A program made the translations under genes and the position numbers. Of a DNA stretch of 64,000 nt, positions 34,439 through 43,304 are shown in pieces. Under the pieces are notes generated by a model. That model was not told the DNA's origin and ran no database searches. It saw nothing but the letters and a program-made list of their open reading frames with translations. Numbering within the stretch: position 1 is the stretch's first letter; every line of letters begins with the position of its first letter. This DNA comes from Candidatus Eremiobacterota bacterium. Its GTDB lineage: Bacteria > Vulcanimicrobiota > CADAWZ01 > Ess09-12. The stretch lies in assembly GCA_031082125.1 (NCBI GenBank), contig JAVHLM010000021.1, forward strand, positions 81,764 to 145,763, given 5' to 3'.

Positions 34439-35578
34439 ATGGCAAAGTACAGGATAGCGTGGCTCCCCGGCGACGGCGTGGGCAAGGATGTCTGTGAGGC
34501 CGCAAAGATTGTGCTGGACCAGATGGCCCTTGACGCGGACTATATTCATGGCGACATAGGCTGGGAATGCTGGGTCAGGGAAGGCGACCCCCTTCCGCCA
34601 AGAACCATAGAGATTCTGAAGAGCACCGACTGCTGCCTCTTCGGGGCCATCACGTCGAAGGACAAGGAGGCCGCGGCGAAAGAGCTCGAGCCTTCGCTCC
34701 AGGGCAAGGGCCTCTCCTATTTCAGCCCTATCGTGCGCCTGCGCCAGGAATTCAACCTGAGGACCAACATGCGCCCCTGCAAGGCCTACAAGGGAAATCC
34801 TCTCAATTACCGCGACGACATCGATATCGTGATCTTCAGGGAGAACACCGAGGGGCTCTATGCCGGGATTGAATTTCACCCCATGCCCCAGGAGTTCGTG
34901 GACACCCTTGTGAAGCTTCACCCCAAGATGAAGCGCTTCAAGGACGTGCCCCTCGACGAGATGGCCTTCTCCAGCCGCCTGATGACAAAGAAAGGCTGCG
35001 AGAACATCGTGAGAGAAGGCTTCGAATTCGCGAAGAAATACGGCTACAAGTCCGTCACCATCGTGGACAAGCCTAACGTGCTGAGGGAGACCGGCGGCCT
35101 CATGATCAGGACTGCCCGGGCAGTGGCAAAGAATTACCCTGATATAGCCATGGGGGAGACCAACATCGACGCCATGTGCATGTGGCTCATCAAGAACCCC
35201 CAGGACTATTCGGTGCTTGTGGCCGAGAACATGTTCGGCGACATAATCTCGGACCTCTGTGCCCAGCTTGTGGGAGGCCTCGGGTTCGCCTCGAGCGCCA
35301 ACATAGGCGATAAATACGCGGTCTTCGAGCCGACCCACGGCTCTGCTCCCAAGTATGCGGGCAAATACAAGGTGAATCCCATGGCGATGCTTCTCACGGT
35401 CAAACTCATGCTTGATCACCTCGGTGAGGACAAGAAGGCCGCCGCCCTTGAATCGGCCATTGCCGAGGTCATAAGGGAAGGGAAAGTGAGGACCTACGAT
35501 ATGGGAGGGAGCAACACGACCCTCGAGGTGGCACAGGAAGTCGCCTCGAAGGTAAAGGCAGGGGCCGCCCTGTCATAA
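34439..35578 (+). CDS. NADP-type isocitrate/homoisocitrate dehydrogenase
   Basis: 379 residues of the beta-decarboxylating dehydrogenase family. WLPGDGVGKDV at the start, FRENTEGLYAGIEF, and AENMFGDIISDL are family marks. K305, Y306 and V312 (APKYAGKYKVNP) match E. coli isocitrate dehydrogenase K344, Y345 and V351, which select NADP; NAD enzymes usually have Asp there. S96 aligns with E. coli S113, but N115 is replaced by Ile, and no Arg stands at the homoisocitrate position as far as I can align it. Isocitrate is the first guess, homoisocitrate is open. AAGGAGG precedes ATG. Confidence 0.85.
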   Translation: MAKYRIAWLPGDGVGKDVCEAAKIVLDQMALDADYIHGDIGWECWVREGDPLPPRTIEILKSTDCCLFGAITSKDKEAAAKELEPSLQGKGLSYFSPIVRLRQEFNLRTNMRPCKAYKGNPLNYRDDIDIVIFRENTEGLYAGIEFHPMPQEFVDTLVKLHPKMKRFKDVPLDEMAFSSRLMTKKGCENIVREGFEFAKKYGYKSVTIVDKPNVLRETGGLMIRTARAVAKNYPDIAMGETNIDAMCMWLIKNPQDYSVLVAENMFGDIISDLCAQLVGGLGFASSANIGDKYAVFEPTHGSAPKYAGKYKVNPMAMLLTVKLMLDHLGEDKKAAALESAIAEVIREGKVRTYDMGGSNTTLEVAQEVASKVKAGAALS

Positions 35579-35610
35579 AGGCAGAGAAGAGAGGGAAGGT
35601 GATAGCACAT

Positions 35611-36876
35611 ATGGGTATGACAATGATAGAGAAGATACTCAAGAACCATACGAAAGATGAAGTGGCGCCGGGGAAAATCATCTGGCTGGACCTCGATGTG
35701 AGGTCGGCCAGGGACTTCGGCGGGGCGAGCGTGGTGAAGAATCTCAGGGAGCACTTCCCCGGCGGGAAGCTTGCCGATTCCGCGAAAACCTTCTTTACCT
35801 TTGACTGCGTCGTGCCGGCCAATACCATCGCCTACGCCGAAAACCAGCAGACATGCCGTGATTACGCCGCAGAGCAGGGCATCAGGCTCTATGATGTCGA
35901 TGCGGGAATAGGCTCCCATGTGATGATAGAGGAAGGGATAGCAATCCCCGGGGCCACCGTCGTCGGCACCGACAGCCACCTCAACATCATGGGAGCCCTG
36001 GGCGCCTTCGGCCAGGGGATGGGTGACGTCGATATCGCTTTCGCCTTCAAGACGGGAAGGACATGGTTCGAGGTCCCCAGGAGTATGAAGATAGTCCTGA
36101 AGGGAACCTATCAGTACCCCGCGACGGCCAAGGATCTGATCCTCTTCATCATTGGGAAGCTGGGCGCCTCGGGAGGCCTCGGGTACTCCGTGGAGCTTTA
36201 CGGCCCGGCGATTGAGCGCATGACCCTTGCCGAGAGGATCACCGTGGCGAGCATGGGGACGGAGATGGGGACCATCACGTTCCTCATGGAGCCCGGTGAT
36301 GAGATCCTGGAGTATTCCAGGAAGCGCTCAGGAAAGGCTCATATAGAAAGAATCTCTGCCGATGCTGATGCTCACTATGACAAGGTCCTTGAGCTGGACG
36401 TGGCGGGCCTCGCCCCGCAGATAGCCCTGCCGCCCAAGCCTTCAAAGGTGAGCGCCGTGGCCGAGGTATCCGGCAAAAAGATCAACTCCGTGTTCATCGG
36501 CTCCTGCACCAACGGCACCTATGACGACATAAGGCTTGCCGCGGAGATCCTCAAGGGCGGGAAAGTCGCGCCCGGTGTCATGGCAAAAGTCGTGCCGGCC
36601 ACGAAGGAGGTATATGGCAGAATGCTCAGTGAGGGGCTGCTGGAAACCTTCTTTTCGAGCGGCGTGATAGTCTCCAATCCCGGCTGCGGCGGCTGCGCCT
36701 CGGGCCAGATAGGGATGACGGGCAAAGGCGAGGTGCAGATAAGCACCTCCAACAGGAACTTCGCCGGCAAGCAGGGCTCGGGTGACACGTATCTCGCGAG
36801 CCCCGTGACTGCCGCCTGGTGCGCTCTCAAGGGGGAGATCTGCGCCCCCGGGGTGAAGCCGGTGGCGGCCCGTTAG
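35611..36876 (+). CDS. Aconitase-family dehydratase large subunit, pair 2
   Basis: 421 residues from ATG 35611, with AAGG and GGTG upstream; a GTG 12 bases earlier and ATGs at 35617 and 35623 are alternatives. Cluster ligands C299 (GSCTNGT), C359 and C362 (NPGCGGCAS). It is clearly diverged from pair 1 (for example GTDSHLNIMGALGAFGQGMG against GSDSHTNTYGAFGALAAGIG), so it is not a recent duplicate and likely has another substrate. It follows the dehydrogenase by 32 bases. Confidence 0.85.
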   Translation: MGMTMIEKILKNHTKDEVAPGKIIWLDLDVRSARDFGGASVVKNLREHFPGGKLADSAKTFFTFDCVVPANTIAYAENQQTCRDYAAEQGIRLYDVDAGIGSHVMIEEGIAIPGATVVGTDSHLNIMGALGAFGQGMGDVDIAFAFKTGRTWFEVPRSMKIVLKGTYQYPATAKDLILFIIGKLGASGGLGYSVELYGPAIERMTLAERITVASMGTEMGTITFLMEPGDEILEYSRKRSGKAHIERISADADAHYDKVLELDVAGLAPQIALPPKPSKVSAVAEVSGKKINSVFIGSCTNGTYDDIRLAAEILKGGKVAPGVMAKVVPATKEVYGRMLSEGLLETFFSSGVIVSNPGCGGCASGQIGMTGKGEVQISTSNRNFAGKQGSGDTYLASPVTAAWCALKGEICAPGVKPVAAR

Positions 36877-36939
36877 CCTGTATTCCGGAGCATACCAGAC
36901 GACATCAGCGGGGATCTCATATTTTGCGAGGAGGAGACT

Positions 36940-37464
36940 ATGGAGACGACGGTAAAGGGAAGAGTATGGAAGATCTGCGACGCCGGGGGCCGGCTCATTG
37001 ACGATATTGACACGGACCAGATATTTCACAATGCCCACCTGGCCATCACCGATATAGGGAAAATGGGAGCCCACGCCTTCGGGAACCTGGAAGGATGGAA
37101 AGATTTTCCCTCAAAGGCGAAGCCTGGCGATATCCTCATGGTAGGAGGCAACTTCGGCGCCGGCTCTTCCAGGCAGCACGCCGTGGACTGCTTCGCCTCC
37201 CTCGGTACAGGCCTCATCATCGCGGAATCCTATGGGGCAATTTATGAAAGGAACGCGATTAATTCGGGGTTTCCCATCCTGGCCTGTCCCGGTGTCAAGG
37301 AGCTCGCCATCAAAAACGGCGACAGCATTGAGGTGGACCTCCGCACGGGGAAGATGAGAAATATGACAGAGGGCAGGGACCTGGGCCAGGCAAGGCCCTT
37401 CTCAGGCGTGCAGATGGATATCTACAGAGCGGGGAACCTTTTTGACTACGCGCGCGGGATGTGA
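36940..37464 (+). CDS. Aconitase-family dehydratase small subunit, pair 2
   Basis: 174 residues. D-I-D-T-D-Q-I-F-H-N-A-H-L-A-I-T replaces the usual PGxYLxx loop, an unusual specificity region, while GGNFGAGSSRQHAVD keeps the active-site pattern (with Ala for the usual Cys of GCGSS). The N-terminal insert D-A-G-G-R-L-I-D before the DTD motif is also atypical. GAGGAG precedes the ATG. Partner of the preceding large subunit. Confidence 0.85.
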   Translation: METTVKGRVWKICDAGGRLIDDIDTDQIFHNAHLAITDIGKMGAHAFGNLEGWKDFPSKAKPGDILMVGGNFGAGSSRQHAVDCFASLGTGLIIAESYGAIYERNAINSGFPILACPGVKELAIKNGDSIEVDLRTGKMRNMTEGRDLGQARPFSGVQMDIYRAGNLFDYARGM

Positions 37465-37487
37465 ACGGGAGCTGAGGGGGAAAGACC

Positions 37488-38705
37488 ATGAAGTGCGTGA
37501 GACCGCCTGAGGCTGTCGCCTCGGCAGAGGAGCTTCTCTCCATCGATGACATGCTCTCCCCAGATGAGCGGATGGTGAGAGATGTGGTGCGGAGGTTTGT
37601 CGAGAAGGAGATTCTTCCCCTGGAGGCTGAGCATTTCGACAAGGGCACCTTTCCCCTTGACGTGGGGAGGCGCCTGGGATCGGAGCTGGGCCTCTTCGGG
37701 TGCACCCTCCCCGAGGAATACGGCGGATCGGGCGTATCCCACACGGCATACGGCATCGCCAACGAGGAGCTGGAGTTCGGCGGGAGCGGGTGGCGGAGCC
37801 TCCTCTCGGTACAGAGCGGCCTCGTGATGTACCCTATCTTCCAGTACGGCACGGAGGAGCAGAAGAGAAAATGGCTCCCCGGCCTTGCGGACGGCCGGTT
37901 CCTGGGATGCTTCGGCCTCACCGAGTCGGGATCGGGCTCGGATCCAGCTTCTATGAGGACCAGGATAAAGAAAGCGGGGAGCGACTTCATCGTGAACGGC
38001 ACAAAAGCCTGGATCACCAACGGCAGCGTCGCTGACGTGGCCGTCGTGTGGGGAAGGGATGAGGAGGGCTCTGTCCAGGGCGTCCTTGTGGAGAAGGGCA
38101 TGAAGGGCTTCACGGCACGCAACGAGGAGCACAAGTACTCGCTGCGTGCCTCGGTGACGTCGTACCTCATGCTTGACGAGGTGAGAATCCCTGAGGCTAA
38201 TGTGCTCCCCGGGGCACGGGGCCTGGGCGCCGCCCTCCGGTGCCTCAACCAGGCCCGCTACGGAATCTCCTGGGGTGCCGTGGGCTCGGCCCGCTTCTGC
38301 TTCAAGGAGGCGCTCTGCTATTCTCTCTCGAGGGAGCAGTTCGGCGCTCCAATCGCCTCCTTCCAGCTCCAGCAGGAAAAGCTCGCCTGGATGTTCTCCG
38401 AGATCTTCAAGGCGCGCCTCCTGTGCCTTCGCATCGGGAGACTCAAGGAGAAGTTCGGCCTTCACCATGCCCTTGTGTCCATGGCCAAGAGGAATAACGT
38501 CGCCATGGCAAGGGAATGCGCGAGGCTTGCCAGGGAGATCCACGGTGCCTACGGGATCTCGGGCGATTACCCGGTATGGCGCCACATGGCTGACATGGAA
38601 AGCGTCTATACCTACGAAGGTACCCACGACATTCACACCCTCATCATAGGCGAAGCCCTCACGGGAATCTCCGCCTTCAGGGGGGCGGGCGATGAGAGGC
38701 AATGA
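37488..38705 (+). CDS. gcdH: Glutaryl-CoA dehydrogenase (decarboxylating)
   Basis: 405 residues. It follows human GCDH closely: WRSLLSVQSGLVMYPI holds the substrate Arg, GCFGLTESGSGSDPASM the flavin site, LVEKGMKGF, KYSLRAS, LNQARYGISWG, and the catalytic base E377 in TYEGTHDIHTLI. It oxidises glutaryl-CoA and removes CO2 to give crotonyl-CoA, the committed step of lysine breakdown by the saccharopine route. Non-decarboxylating relatives exist but the Arg and surrounding residues favour decarboxylation. It follows pair 2 by 23 bases, and its TGA overlaps the photolyase ATG. Confidence 0.92.
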   Translation: MKCVRPPEAVASAEELLSIDDMLSPDERMVRDVVRRFVEKEILPLEAEHFDKGTFPLDVGRRLGSELGLFGCTLPEEYGGSGVSHTAYGIANEELEFGGSGWRSLLSVQSGLVMYPIFQYGTEEQKRKWLPGLADGRFLGCFGLTESGSGSDPASMRTRIKKAGSDFIVNGTKAWITNGSVADVAVVWGRDEEGSVQGVLVEKGMKGFTARNEEHKYSLRASVTSYLMLDEVRIPEANVLPGARGLGAALRCLNQARYGISWGAVGSARFCFKEALCYSLSREQFGAPIASFQLQQEKLAWMFSEIFKARLLCLRIGRLKEKFGLHHALVSMAKRNNVAMARECARLAREIHGAYGISGDYPVWRHMADMESVYTYEGTHDIHTLIIGEALTGISAFRGAGDERQ

Positions 38706-40057
38706 TTCAGAAGGAGCGCATCCGCCATCTCAATGAGAAGACCGGGAGCCGCGGCGCATATGTCCTTTACTGGATGCAGGCCTCGCAGCGCGCCCAGGCA
38801 AACCATGCCCTGGAATACAGCATAAGAGAGGCCAACGCCACAGGGAAGCCCGTCATCGTTTACTTCGGCGTCATGGAGAGCTACCCGGCCGCCAATGCCC
38901 GTCATTACCGCTTCATGCTCGAGGGAATAAGCGAGGTCCGTGAGAGCCTGAGAAGGCGGGGGATTGCCATGGTCATCGCCAGGGAGGCTCCTTATGAAGG
39001 TGCCGTGCGCCTCTCGAAGGACGCGGCGCTGCTGGTGGCTGACAGGGGATATACTCTGCACCAGCGTGAGTGGCGTGCCTTCGTGGCAGAGAGAGCCCAT
39101 TGCCGGGCAGTGGAGGTGGAAAGCGACGTGGTAGTCCCCGTGGAGACTGCCTCAATCAAGGAGGAATATGCGGCAGCGACGATAAGGCCGAAGATCAGGG
39201 AAAAGCTCCCTTATTTCATGGTCCCCCTCGGGGAGCAGGAGCCCCGCCTCCCTTCCCTGTCAATGGGCTTTGAGACGGCAGATCCCATGGAACTGGAGGG
39301 GCAGCTCCCCCTGGACAGGTCAGTGGAGCCTGTGGCATCGATGAGGGGAGGCGCCTCTGAAGCTCAAAAAAGGCTCAGGCACTTCATTGCCCATCTGCTG
39401 GACGGATATGACGTGAAAAGAAACGATCCTGCCCTTGAGTTTCAGTCACAGATGAGCCCATATCTTCATTTCGGGCAGATCCCGCCTCTTCTTATCGCCC
39501 TGGAGGTTCAGAGGGCCGGCGGGCCCGGCGCCGAAGCCTACCTGGAGGAGCTTATCGTGAGGCGGGAGCTCTCGGTGAACTACCTCTGGTATAATCCCCG
39601 GTACGGCAGCTTCGAGGGCCTTCCCCCCTGGGCTGCCGGGACCCTTGAGAAGCATGGAGCAGACAGGCGTGAAGTTCTTTACTCCCTCGATGAGCTCGAG
39701 GCTGCAAAGACCCACGATCCTTACTGGAACGCTGCACAGAAAGAGATGGTCATAAGGGGGAAGATGCATGGCTACATGCGGATGTACTGGGGGAAGAAGA
39801 TCCTGGAGTGGAGCCCTTCTCCCCGTGAAGCCTTCGGGCGTGCATTGTATCTCAACGATAAATACGAGCTTGACGGGCGTGATCCCAACGGCTATACCGG
39901 CATTGCCTGGTGCTTCGGCAAGCATGACAGGCCCTGGAAGGAGCGGGGCATCTTCGGGACCGTGCGGTATATGAATGCCCGGGGCCTCGAGAGGAAATTC
40001 GACGCCCGCGCTTATGTGGCTAAAGTGAATTCAATCGAAAGAGGTGCCCGGCAATGA
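38702..40057 (+). CDS. phr: Class II deoxyribodipyrimidine photolyase
   Basis: 451 residues, normal for class II. N-terminal antenna-binding domain (Y-W-M-Q-A-S-Q-R), C-terminal FAD domain with ELIVRRELSVNYLWYN, KTHDPYWNAAQ, MHGYMRMYWGKKILEW, LNDKYELDGRDPNGYTG and GRPW-like RPWKERGIFG. It repairs cyclobutane pyrimidine dimers using blue light. Its ATG overlaps the gcdH stop (ATGA), an odd partner for lysine metabolism. Its own stop overlaps the next ATG in the same way. Confidence 0.93.
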   Translation: MIQKERIRHLNEKTGSRGAYVLYWMQASQRAQANHALEYSIREANATGKPVIVYFGVMESYPAANARHYRFMLEGISEVRESLRRRGIAMVIAREAPYEGAVRLSKDAALLVADRGYTLHQREWRAFVAERAHCRAVEVESDVVVPVETASIKEEYAAATIRPKIREKLPYFMVPLGEQEPRLPSLSMGFETADPMELEGQLPLDRSVEPVASMRGGASEAQKRLRHFIAHLLDGYDVKRNDPALEFQSQMSPYLHFGQIPPLLIALEVQRAGGPGAEAYLEELIVRRELSVNYLWYNPRYGSFEGLPPWAAGTLEKHGADRREVLYSLDELEAAKTHDPYWNAAQKEMVIRGKMHGYMRMYWGKKILEWSPSPREAFGRALYLNDKYELDGRDPNGYTGIAWCFGKHDRPWKERGIFGTVRYMNARGLERKFDARAYVAKVNSIERGARQ

Positions 40058-40962
40058 AAAGAATATTCGTAACCCTGCTTGCGGCGATGTTTCTTCTCTC
40101 TTCCGGTGCCCCGGCGGAAGATAATGCAAAGCCCGTCACTTACGAGGTCGGCGAGGGGCGGAGTCTCACGGCCTATCTCTCCCTTCCCCATGGCTATAAG
40201 GAAGGAAAGAGGTGCCCCGCCATCTTCCTCATCCACGGCGGTGCCGGCGTGCGGAAAAAGGGCACGACGACGGGTGCCATGAAGACTCTTAATTTCCCTG
40301 CCGTCCAGGAGCACCTCGTGAAAAAGTACGTGGTCTTCTCCGCAGAGTATTTCTCTGATTATTTCGGCGATCCCCGGGAATTCCAGAGCATGAGCGCAGC
40401 CTTTGCGGCGATGCTCAGAGAGCCTTCCGTCGATCCCGCCAGGATAGCCGCAGTGGGCGTAAGCCACGGGGGATACCTCACGCTGATGACCGCAATGAAT
40501 CCCGCCGTGAAGGTCAGGATCAAGGCCGCCGTCAGTGTTTCCGGCGTCGTAGACGTGGCCTCATGGGCCGACTACATGTTCGGCATCATGGATATTTTTT
40601 CCATAGCCCGGGGCAGCACGTCCGGGGAGAAGGAGGAGAAGCTGGATAACTTCACGTCGTATGTGACGGACCTGAAGAGCACTCTGGGATGGCCCCCCGA
40701 TAAGGATGAAAAGACCGCGGAGAGCTACAGGGAGATTTCTGTCATCACTTACTGCGGGCGCCTGGCGGTGCCCCTCCTGGTGCTCCATGGCGATGCCGAC
40801 CGGCTTGTCCCCCCAAGCCAGGCCAGGATGCTGAAAAAGGCCCTGGAAAAGGAGAAGAAAGCCTTTGAATACCATGAGGTGAAGGAGGGGGGCCACCTCA
40901 TATTCGGCAAGGACACCAAGACCTGGGAGCACATCGACGCCTTCCTGAAAAAGAATCTCTGA
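40054..40962 (+). CDS. Exported alpha/beta hydrolase (dienelactone hydrolase/S9-like)
   Basis: 302 residues with a Sec signal (KRIFVTLLAAMFLLSSGAPA). Nucleophile Ser in VGVSHGGYLTL, acid in LHGDADRLVP, His in EGGHLIF, and oxyanion sequence LIHGGAG. The domain is that of prolyl-oligopeptidase-like or dienelactone-type hydrolases, which cut esters or peptides in the periplasm or outside. ATGA overlap with the photolyase gene couples translation. Confidence 0.85.
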   Translation: MKRIFVTLLAAMFLLSSGAPAEDNAKPVTYEVGEGRSLTAYLSLPHGYKEGKRCPAIFLIHGGAGVRKKGTTTGAMKTLNFPAVQEHLVKKYVVFSAEYFSDYFGDPREFQSMSAAFAAMLREPSVDPARIAAVGVSHGGYLTLMTAMNPAVKVRIKAAVSVSGVVDVASWADYMFGIMDIFSIARGSTSGEKEEKLDNFTSYVTDLKSTLGWPPDKDEKTAESYREISVITYCGRLAVPLLVLHGDADRLVPPSQARMLKKALEKEKKAFEYHEVKEGGHLIFGKDTKTWEHIDAFLKKNL

Positions 40963-40990
40963 TCGGCACGATAAGAAGGGACCGCTGATA

Positions 40991-43258
40991 TTGAAAGTCC
41001 ATAAAGGTATCTCTTTTAAAGTAATTCTGGTCTCCCTCTTGATAGTGGCCTGTTCCTGTCAGCTGCCTGCAGCAGAAATCCTGAAGCGGATTACGGTAAA
41101 GGGAAAAGTGAGCTGCCAGGGGAGGGGCATTCCCCGGGTCCTGATGACTGATGGCGAGATTACCGCTCTCACTGATAAAAACGGAGAATACTCTCTGCAA
41201 AGCAGCTCAAACAGGAGATTTATCTACTACACCCTCCCTTCAGGATATGAATCGCCCGTGGAAAAGGGGCTGCCTGTCTTCTACAAAAGGATTGACAATG
41301 AAAAGGGAGAGGTGTGTGCCCGAAATTTTGAGCTGCTTAAAAGCCGAAGGAACCAGGAAGACCATGCCTTCATAGTAGTGGCAGATCCTCAGGTTATTGA
41401 GAGCTCCGAACTGGATTTACTGGCTTCTGTCGTGCGTGATATCAAGGATACGGTTTCCGGATTCGATCCCTCCGTTCCTGTCCACGGCATCTGCTGCGGG
41501 GATATGGTCTTTGACCGCCCAAATCTCTTTGATCCCTATATCGCCACAATGTCGGGAGCGGGTATTCCCTTTTACCATGGGATCGGAAATCATGATATGG
41601 ACTACTCAAATAAAACTCATGAAACCTCAAGCTGCACCTATGAGAGCAGATTCGGCCCTCCCTATTACTCATTCAACAGAGGGAAAATTCACTACATTAC
41701 CCTGAATGATGTCTTTTACTACGGCTATTCTTATCACTACATGGGATACCTGGATCAGAAGCAGCTTGACTGGCTGGCGGCAGATTTAAAGCAGGTCCCG
41801 AAGAATGCCACCATAGCCGTCTCTCTGCATATCCCTACAAGATATAATGAGTCAGAAGCAAAGCCTGGCCTGGAAGGGTTTCAGAAAAATGCCCTGGTGA
41901 ATGCCCAGGCCCTCTATGATTTATTCAAGGGGTACAAGGTTCATATCATGGCCGGGCACAGCCATACGCAATGGAAAACCATAATCTCGGGCAATATCAT
42001 GGAGCATACCAATGCCGCTGCAAGTGCCGCCTGGTGGCAGGGTGAGATCGGCCTTGACGGCACTCCTCAAGGATATACCGTTTATGAGGCGGACGGGGAT
42101 AAGCTGACATGGTATTTTAAAGGTGTCAATAAATCCAGGATGCATCAATTCACCCTCTACCCAGCCGGGAGTGATGCGAAATATCCCTGCTCGTTCATCG
42201 CCAATGTCTTTAATCATGATCCCCTGTGGAAAGTCTACTGGCTGGAGAATGGCGTTAATAAAGGCGAGATGGAGCAGTACTGGGGAGAAGATCCGGAAGC
42301 CGGAAAGCTTTATCCGCCCGGCGGCAATAAGAAATATTCATGGCTCTCTGCCGGTGAGACCCATCATCTGTTTAAAGCTGAACCGACTGAGCAGGATGCC
42401 GATGTTTCAGTGATGGTGGTTGACAGGTTCGGCACTGCCTATACTCAGCACCTTTCCTCCAAAGCTCCCCCGGCCGCGCCGGAGCTCCCCGCAGCGCCGG
42501 TGAAGAGGAAATGGAAGATGGTGTGGAGCGATGAATTCAATGCCCCTGATGGCTCTCTCCCTGATCCGGCCAAATGGTGCTTCGACGTGGGCGGCCACGG
42601 CTTTGGAAACCACCAGCTCGAATATGACACAGCAAGGCCTGAGAACACCATCATCCACAAAGGCAACCTGGTCATTACCGCCTGCAGAGAGAAATACACG
42701 GGGCCTGACGGGGTGACACGGGATTATACATCTGCCCGTCTCAAGAGCGACAAGCTCTACTCGCAGAAGTACGGCCGCATTGAAGCCCGTATCAAGCTCC
42801 CGGAAGGCCAGGGCATGTGGCCCGCTTTCTGGATGCTCGGAAATGATATTGACCAGGCAGGATGGCCCTCCTGCGGCGAGATCGATATCATGGAAAATGT
42901 GGGCAATAAGCCCTCTTCCGCATACGGCACCATCCATGGCCCCGGCTACTCGGGTTCAAAGGGGATAAGCCGCGAGTTCATATTGCCGAGCGGCCGGAAG
43001 TTCAGCGATGACTACCATGTCTTCAGCGTGGAATGGGAGCCCGACTCCATCCGTTTCAGCGTCGATGGCAAGGGGTATCACACCGTCAGCCGCGCCAGTC
43101 TTCCCGAAGGGGCGCGATGGGTTTACGATCATCCATTCTTCCTGCTGGTGAACCTGGCCGTGGGAGGAGACTGGCCCGGTCCCCCCGAGGAGACCACGCG
43201 GTTCCCCCAGAAGATGCTGGTAGACTGGATCAGGGCCTATGAGGCCGCCGGGGAATAG
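40991..43258 (+). CDS. Lipoprotein fusing a calcineurin-like phosphoesterase to a GH16 glucanase
   Basis: 755 residues from a TTG start at 40991 (AAGGGA upstream). Signal with a lipobox-like L-L-I-V-A-C, Cys21. Residues 35-100 are a small beta domain, 110-370 a metallophosphoesterase (VADPQV, CCGDMVFD, GIGNHDMD, SLHIP, GHSHTQW, all ligands present), 370-490 its C-terminal domain. A Pro/Ala linker (near residue 495) leads to a GH16 domain at 515-755 with the catalytic E630-I-D632-I-M-E635. GH16 cuts beta-1,3/1,4-glucans such as laminarin. The first two thirds are visibly lower in GC than the GH16 part, so the two halves may have different origins. I have not seen this fusion described. Confidence 0.88.
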   Translation: MKVHKGISFKVILVSLLIVACSCQLPAAEILKRITVKGKVSCQGRGIPRVLMTDGEITALTDKNGEYSLQSSSNRRFIYYTLPSGYESPVEKGLPVFYKRIDNEKGEVCARNFELLKSRRNQEDHAFIVVADPQVIESSELDLLASVVRDIKDTVSGFDPSVPVHGICCGDMVFDRPNLFDPYIATMSGAGIPFYHGIGNHDMDYSNKTHETSSCTYESRFGPPYYSFNRGKIHYITLNDVFYYGYSYHYMGYLDQKQLDWLAADLKQVPKNATIAVSLHIPTRYNESEAKPGLEGFQKNALVNAQALYDLFKGYKVHIMAGHSHTQWKTIISGNIMEHTNAAASAAWWQGEIGLDGTPQGYTVYEADGDKLTWYFKGVNKSRMHQFTLYPAGSDAKYPCSFIANVFNHDPLWKVYWLENGVNKGEMEQYWGEDPEAGKLYPPGGNKKYSWLSAGETHHLFKAEPTEQDADVSVMVVDRFGTAYTQHLSSKAPPAAPELPAAPVKRKWKMVWSDEFNAPDGSLPDPAKWCFDVGGHGFGNHQLEYDTARPENTIIHKGNLVITACREKYTGPDGVTRDYTSARLKSDKLYSQKYGRIEARIKLPEGQGMWPAFWMLGNDIDQAGWPSCGEIDIMENVGNKPSSAYGTIHGPGYSGSKGISREFILPSGRKFSDDYHVFSVEWEPDSIRFSVDGKGYHTVSRASLPEGARWVYDHPFFLLVNLAVGGDWPGPPEETTRFPQKMLVDWIRAYEAAGE

Positions 43259-43304
43259 CGCCCCGGCAGCAGGGATAAGAGAGCCCCCTGGAGAAAATAA
43301 AATA

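Noticed and set aside
32589..34505. 638-codon minus-strand open frame
   Set aside because: Antisense to two certain dehydratase genes; His/Arg/Gly-rich composition typical of shadow frames.
34439..35578. Firm call as homoisocitrate dehydrogenase
   Set aside because: The Arg that marks homoisocitrate enzymes could not be placed, and the cofactor residues look like isocitrate dehydrogenase. Left open.
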